From NCBI GenBank assembly GCA_019635955.1, contig JAHBYL010000005.1:33843-97842 (forward strand): a stretch of 64,000 bases of DNA, given 5' to 3'. This document shows, piece after piece, positions 60,874 to 64,000 of this stretch. The translations under genes were made by a program, and so were the position numbers. Numbering within the stretch: the first letter of the stretch is position 1; each line of letters begins with the position of its first letter. This DNA comes from Parvibaculum sp. Its GTDB lineage: Bacteria > Pseudomonadota > Alphaproteobacteria > Parvibaculales > Parvibaculaceae. A model generated the notes under the pieces. It was not told the origin of the DNA. It ran no database searches and saw only the letters and a program-made list of their open reading frames with translations.

Positions 60874-60966
60874 TGGCGGAGAGGATGGGATTCGAACCCA
60901 CGGTACAGCTTTACACTGTACAACGGTTTAGCAAACCGCCGCCTTCAGCCACTCGGCCACCTCTCC
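60874..60966 (-). tRNA. tRNA-Ser (anticodon GCU)
   Basis: The 93-nt minus-strand gene starts GGAGAGGTGGCCGAGTGGCT and ends ...CCTCTCCGCCA, so CCA is encoded. Acceptor 7 bp, D arm, anticodon loop TTGCTAA (GCT), long variable arm (GTACAG/CTGTAC) and TTCGAAT T-loop all present. It decodes AGC/AGU. It lies just outside the prophage's right end. Confidence 0.95.
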
Positions 60967-61051
60967 GGCGTTTCCGTGTATGCCCAAGATTGCGGGGCGC
61001 TTCAAGGCCAATATCCGTCCCGGCCCGGCTTGCCGCCGCAATTTTCAGGCA

Positions 61052-61951
61052 TCAGCCCTTCGGCTTGGGCTTGCCGTGATAGCGGATGAGCCCTTCCTGG
61101 GCCACCGAGGCGACAAGCCGGCCGTCGCGCGTATAGATCGAACCCCGGTTGAGGCCGCGCGCGCCCGAGGCGCTGGGGCTGTCCTGCGTATAGAGCAGCC
61201 AGTCGTCGGTGCTGAACGGCCCGTGAAACCACATCGCATGATCGAGGCTTGCCGACTGGAGCTTGCCGGACACCCAGCTCACGCCATGCGGACGGATGCA
61301 GGTGTCGAGCAGCGTCATGTCCGAGGCATAAGCGAGAATGCACTGATGCAGCGGGATATTGTCGCCGACGCTTTTGCGCGCCCGGAACCAGACATGCTGC
61401 AGCGGCTCCATGGGCTCGGGGTCGATGTAATCCTGCGGATTGACCGGTCGGATCTCGATGGGCCGGGGCCGCTGGAAATGCTTTGCGATCTCCGGCGGCA
61501 GCTTGCCGGCAATCGCCTTGCGCAATTCGCGCTCGCTGGCGAGGTCTTCCGGCATCGGCACATCGGGCATGTCCGCCTGATGCTCGAAGCCCGTCTCCGG
61601 CACCTGGAAGGAAGCCGCGAGATTGAAAATCTGCTTGCCGTGCTGGATCGCCACGACGCGACGCGTGGTGAAGCTCTTGCCGTCGCGCGAGCGGTCCACC
61701 TCATAGACGATGGGCACCTTGGGGTCGCCCGGCCGAATGAAATAAGCATGGAGCGAATGGCAGACGCGCTCCTCGACCGTCCGGTAGGCCGCAACCAGCG
61801 CCTGCCCGATCACCTGCCCGCCGAAGACGCGTTGCCAGCTCACATCCGGGCTGTGCCCGCGGAACAGGTTCTCCTCGATCCGCTCGAGATCGAGCAGATC
61901 GACCAGATCCTCTACCGACTTTTCATCCTCTTGGGGGGATGCCTCGTTCAT
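61052..61951 (-). CDS. tesB: Acyl-CoA thioesterase II
   Basis: TesB hydrolyses medium and long acyl-CoA to free fatty acid and CoA. The 299-residue protein has a double hotdog fold: FRGHSPDVSWQRVFGGQVIGQALVAA in two parts, HSLHAYFIRPGDP, and C-terminal DWLLYTQDSPSASGARGLNRG with LVASVAQEGLIR. I chose ATG 61951 (MNEASPQED). The 85-base gap to the tRNA and the 239 bases upstream hold no gene. Confidence 0.93.
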   Translation of the reverse strand: MNEASPQEDEKSVEDLVDLLDLERIEENLFRGHSPDVSWQRVFGGQVIGQALVAAYRTVEERVCHSLHAYFIRPGDPKVPIVYEVDRSRDGKSFTTRRVVAIQHGKQIFNLAASFQVPETGFEHQADMPDVPMPEDLASERELRKAIAGKLPPEIAKHFQRPRPIEIRPVNPQDYIDPEPMEPLQHVWFRARKSVGDNIPLHQCILAYASDMTLLDTCIRPHGVSWVSGKLQSASLDHAMWFHGPFSTDDWLLYTQDSPSASGARGLNRGSIYTRDGRLVASVAQEGLIRYHGKPKPKG

Positions 61952-62190
61952 GGCCACTCCAGACAGAAAAAGGAAAGGCGAAGCGATTTTCCGTCGCGGC
62001 AGCGGCGGAAAACAGGCTTCGCAATTGCGCGGAACATAGAACATTTTGCGGCGGAGTCGATGCCGCGAATTCGCAGGTGCGAACGGGAACGCCGGTGAAG
62101 GCGATGGCGGGGCTACCGCCGGACCGAGAGGCACGTCGCAGGCGGAATTCCGCCTGCGGAAAGCCTGATTTAGCTAATCGACGTAAGGGC

Positions 62191-62460
62191 TTACTGGTTC
62201 GCGAGCCATTCGCGGGCCTGGCGCTGCGCCTCGGCGATCTCGGCCGCCGACATCTCGGCCGCGAGCTCCGCCCGGCAGCCGCGCGCCGCGATGCTGCCCT
62301 TCATGGCCGCCAGGTTGAACCATTTATGCGCCGTCACAAGGTCCGCCTCGACCCCGTGGCCCGTGGAATACATCAGGCCGAGATTGTAAAGCGCGTCGCC
62401 CCCGCCGCCTTCCGCGGCAAGTCCGCTCTTGTCGAGCATTTCAATTTGCATGCGAGCCAT
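62191..62460 (-). CDS. Small Sel1-repeat-type protein
   Basis: The 89-residue product from ATG 62460 has one Sel1-like pair: DALYNLGLMYSTGHGVEADLVTAHKWFNLAAMKG. Sel1 repeats mediate protein contacts. No signal peptide. GAGGAG lies before the ATG. The role is unknown; similar short proteins occur widely in Alphaproteobacteria. Confidence 0.78.
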   Translation of the reverse strand: MARMQIEMLDKSGLAAEGGGGDALYNLGLMYSTGHGVEADLVTAHKWFNLAAMKGSIAARGCRAELAAEMSAAEIAEAQRQAREWLANQ

Positions 62461-62637
62461 GTGGCCACTCCTCAGATCGCGGCAGGTCCGCCCTGCCGTT
62501 ATCGACGGAGTTTCCGGCTCCGTCCCCACATGCAAATTTCTATGCCCCCGCTGAAAAAATGGTTAACGCGCCGATCATCATGAACGCGGATGTGAGGCAG
62601 TGTTCGAAAATTGCAACGCAGGGACGCCGCGCGCGCC

Positions 62638-63270
62638 TCAGACCTTGGGCACTTCCATGCCGCGCTGTACGGCCGGGCGCGCGCCGACCGCGTCGAGCCA
62701 GCGCTTCACGTTAGCGGCCTCGCCCACGACATCTGCCTTTGCCGGCGCGATCAGCGGGAAGGCGGCCTTCACCCACGGATAGGTCGCCATGTCGGCGATG
62801 GAATAGTCGCCGCCCATGTAGGCTGCCTCGCCCAGCCGCTTGTCGAGCACCTTCAGCAGCCGCGCTGCCTCGTCCAGATAGCGGTTGATCGCATAGGGAA
62901 GCTTCTCGGGCGCGGCGTTGAGGAAATGATTGGCCTGACCGAACATCGGCCCGACACCGCCCATCTGCCACATCAGCCATTCGAGCGTCTTCGCCCGCTG
63001 CTCGCCTTTCGGCGCGAGGAACTTGCCGGTTTTCTCGGCGAGATAGATGAGGATCGCGCCGGATTCGAAAATGGAAACGGGACCGCTATCGGCATCGCGA
63101 TCGACGATGGCCGGTATGCGGTTATTGGGACTGATCTTCAGGAAATCCGGGGCGAACTGCTCGTTCTTGCCGATATTGATGGGGTGCACTTCATACGGCA
63201 GGCCCGTCTCCTCCAGCATGATGGAGACCTTGCGGCCGTTCGGCGTGGTCCATGTGTAGAGATCGATCAT
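62638..63270 (-). CDS. Glutathione S-transferase (YfcG/Ure2-like)
   Basis: The 210-residue product has an N-terminal thioredoxin fold ([45 protein letters not shown]) with Thr/Asn replacing the usual catalytic Ser, as in YfcG, which is a disulfide-bond reductase on glutathione. The C-terminal helical domain ends [15 protein letters not shown] second GST-like gene lies at the right edge. Confidence 0.88.
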   Translation of the reverse strand: MIDLYTWTTPNGRKVSIMLEETGLPYEVHPINIGKNEQFAPDFLKISPNNRIPAIVDRDADSGPVSIFESGAILIYLAEKTGKFLAPKGEQRAKTLEWLMWQMGGVGPMFGQANHFLNAAPEKLPYAINRYLDEAARLLKVLDKRLGEAAYMGGDYSIADMATYPWVKAAFPLIAPAKADVVGEAANVKRWLDAVGARPAVQRGMEVPKV

Positions 63271-63397
63271 TGCGCCCTCCCTTGTTCAGATCGGGAAGCG
63301 CAGAGGCCAATTCCGAGCACACCTCCCCAGATGGAAGCCAGATGGGGGTGGAGCGTGACGCTGTAAAGAGGGGATATCTTTGCAGGGCGAGAAAAGT

Positions 63398-63745
63398 TCA
63401 GTACTCGACCGTCACCTCGACATGGTGGTGCCGGTGCTTTTCGCAGACATAGGGCACGATGCTGTATTCGCCCGCCGGGATCTCGGCCCCCATCGCCATC
63501 TCCGGCAGAAGGAAGTCGCCGACGGTGTTGCCGTTCCTGTCGACGATGGAAAAGCCGTAGGTGCCATACATCACCCGCACGACCTTGCCATCGGCGGGCA
63601 GCACGAGCTGGCGACCCCAATGAGACTGGGAGTTGTAGCTGTCCTTCATCACGAGACTGCCGGTGCCCGTTACCGTGGCCGCCGAAGCGGGAAGCACCGC
63701 GGCAAACATGCCGATGGCGGCAATCGAGGTAAGGATGGCGCGCAT
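63398..63745 (-). CDS. Small exported protein of unknown function
   Basis: The 115-residue product has a signal peptide (MRAILTSIAAIGMFAAVLPASA) cleaved near ASAAT, then a beta-rich domain (VRVMYGTYGFSIVDRNGNTVGDF) and a His cluster near the end (CEKHRHHHVEVTVEY), which may bind metal. No family recognised. Confidence 0.7.
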   Translation of the reverse strand: MRAILTSIAAIGMFAAVLPASAATVTGTGSLVMKDSYNSQSHWGRQLVLPADGKVVRVMYGTYGFSIVDRNGNTVGDFLLPEMAMGAEIPAGEYSIVPYVCEKHRHHHVEVTVEY

Positions 63746-63844
63746 GAGGCTTCTCCCACGGGTCGAAAGGCAAACAGCGCCCCCGTTTCCGGGGACGCTG
63801 CAAGCTTAGCATAGGCAGAGGGACGTTTAAGCCCTGCTCCGCCC

Positions 63845-64000
63845 TATTGTGCGCGTTGACCGAAAAGGATCTTGCGAGCCTTCTCGGCCTCCTTGGTCTT
63901 GTCACCGATGGTGCCCCGGCGCCATTCGCGCCCAAGGGCAAATCCCCTCCGGACGGCCGGGCGGGCACCAACCCGCTCAAACCAGTCCTTCAGGAAAGGG
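63845..64000 (-). CDS. GST-like protein, C-terminal fragment
   Basis: Only the last 51 codons are present; the gene starts beyond the right edge. It reads FLKDWFERVGARPAVRRGFA, then GDKTKEAEKARKILFGQRAQ and a TAG at 63845-63847. WFERVGARPAVRRG matches the end of YfcG-type GSTs, as in the neighbouring gene ([14 protein letters not shown]). The two may be a tandem duplication. Confidence 0.7.

Noticed and set aside
26374..60892. Integration of the whole region by a tyrosine integrase at tRNA-Ser
   Set aside because: No integrase or excisionase gene is present, and the phage has its own DDE transposase and matching ends inside the 15-bp repeats; the repeats more likely reflect an older event.
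60733..61089. Plus-strand open frames across the tRNA (with MGFEPT-type residues)
   Set aside because: They translate the antisense of tRNA-Ser and its terminator, a well-known false gene pattern.

Overview
The window is GC-rich alphaproteobacterial chromosome carrying one complete-looking Mu-like transposable prophage. The host gene order (parC, recO, era, rnc, lepB, acpS, pdxJ, pyrE, rsh, rpoZ, then smpB and dapA) is the core arrangement of Rhizobiales-type Alphaproteobacteria. A Parvibaculum-like organism is my best guess, from memory of gene order and not from a search.

Region 1 (1-12.2 kb) holds housekeeping genes, mostly on the minus strand: DNA topology and repair (parC fragment, recO, family 5 uracil-DNA glycosylase), ribosome and RNA maturation (era, rnc, smpB), secretion (lepB), cofactor and lipid genes (acpS, pdxJ, folK), pyrimidines (pyrE), the stringent response (rsh, rpoZ) and lysine/peptidoglycan synthesis (dapA). 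Region 2 (12.4-26.3 kb) is mixed: a soluble lytic transglycosylase, two alpha/beta hydrolases, a Na/phosphate cotransporter, MscS and TRIC-type channels, an AI-2E family permease, a TetR regulator with a 28-bp palindromic operator, and a two-gene glycine betaine pathway (glycine/sarcosine then dimethylglycine methyltransferase). Just downstream of the betaine genes lies a TrpL-like leader peptide with an attenuator-type set of alternative hairpins, in front of an unassigned methyltransferase-fold gene.

Region 3 (about 26,462-60,779) is the Mu-like prophage, about 34.3 kb. Its predicted ends are TGT...ACA with inverted TTTGGCAC repeats, three on the left and two on the right. From left to right it has a leftward repressor, Ner-like protein, DDE transposase (MuA), AAA ATPase (MuB), about ten small early genes, DUF3164, GemA and Mor. 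The late genes follow: lysis (endolysin, holin, overlapping spanins), TraR-like zinc finger, DUF2730, small and large terminase, portal, gpF, a fused protease-scaffold-capsid, and a contractile tail (sheath, tube, chaperone with a -1 frameshift, tape measure, gpN, gpP, gp45 spike, gp46, gp47, gp48, fibre). The right end carries unassigned genes and a lipoprotein. Genes mostly overlap by ATGA or GTGA, so translation is probably coupled. A nearly identical palindromic 20-mer precedes both the lysis gene and the capsid gene blocks and is a candidate late-activator site.

Region 4 (60.8-64 kb) returns to host sequence: tRNA-Ser(GCU) with its terminator, acyl-CoA thioesterase II, a Sel1-like small protein, a glutathione S-transferase, a small exported protein and the C-terminal part of a second GST-like gene.

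No rRNA genes, CRISPR arrays or insertion sequences were seen. All functions are assigned by reading motifs and gene order; no database search was run.
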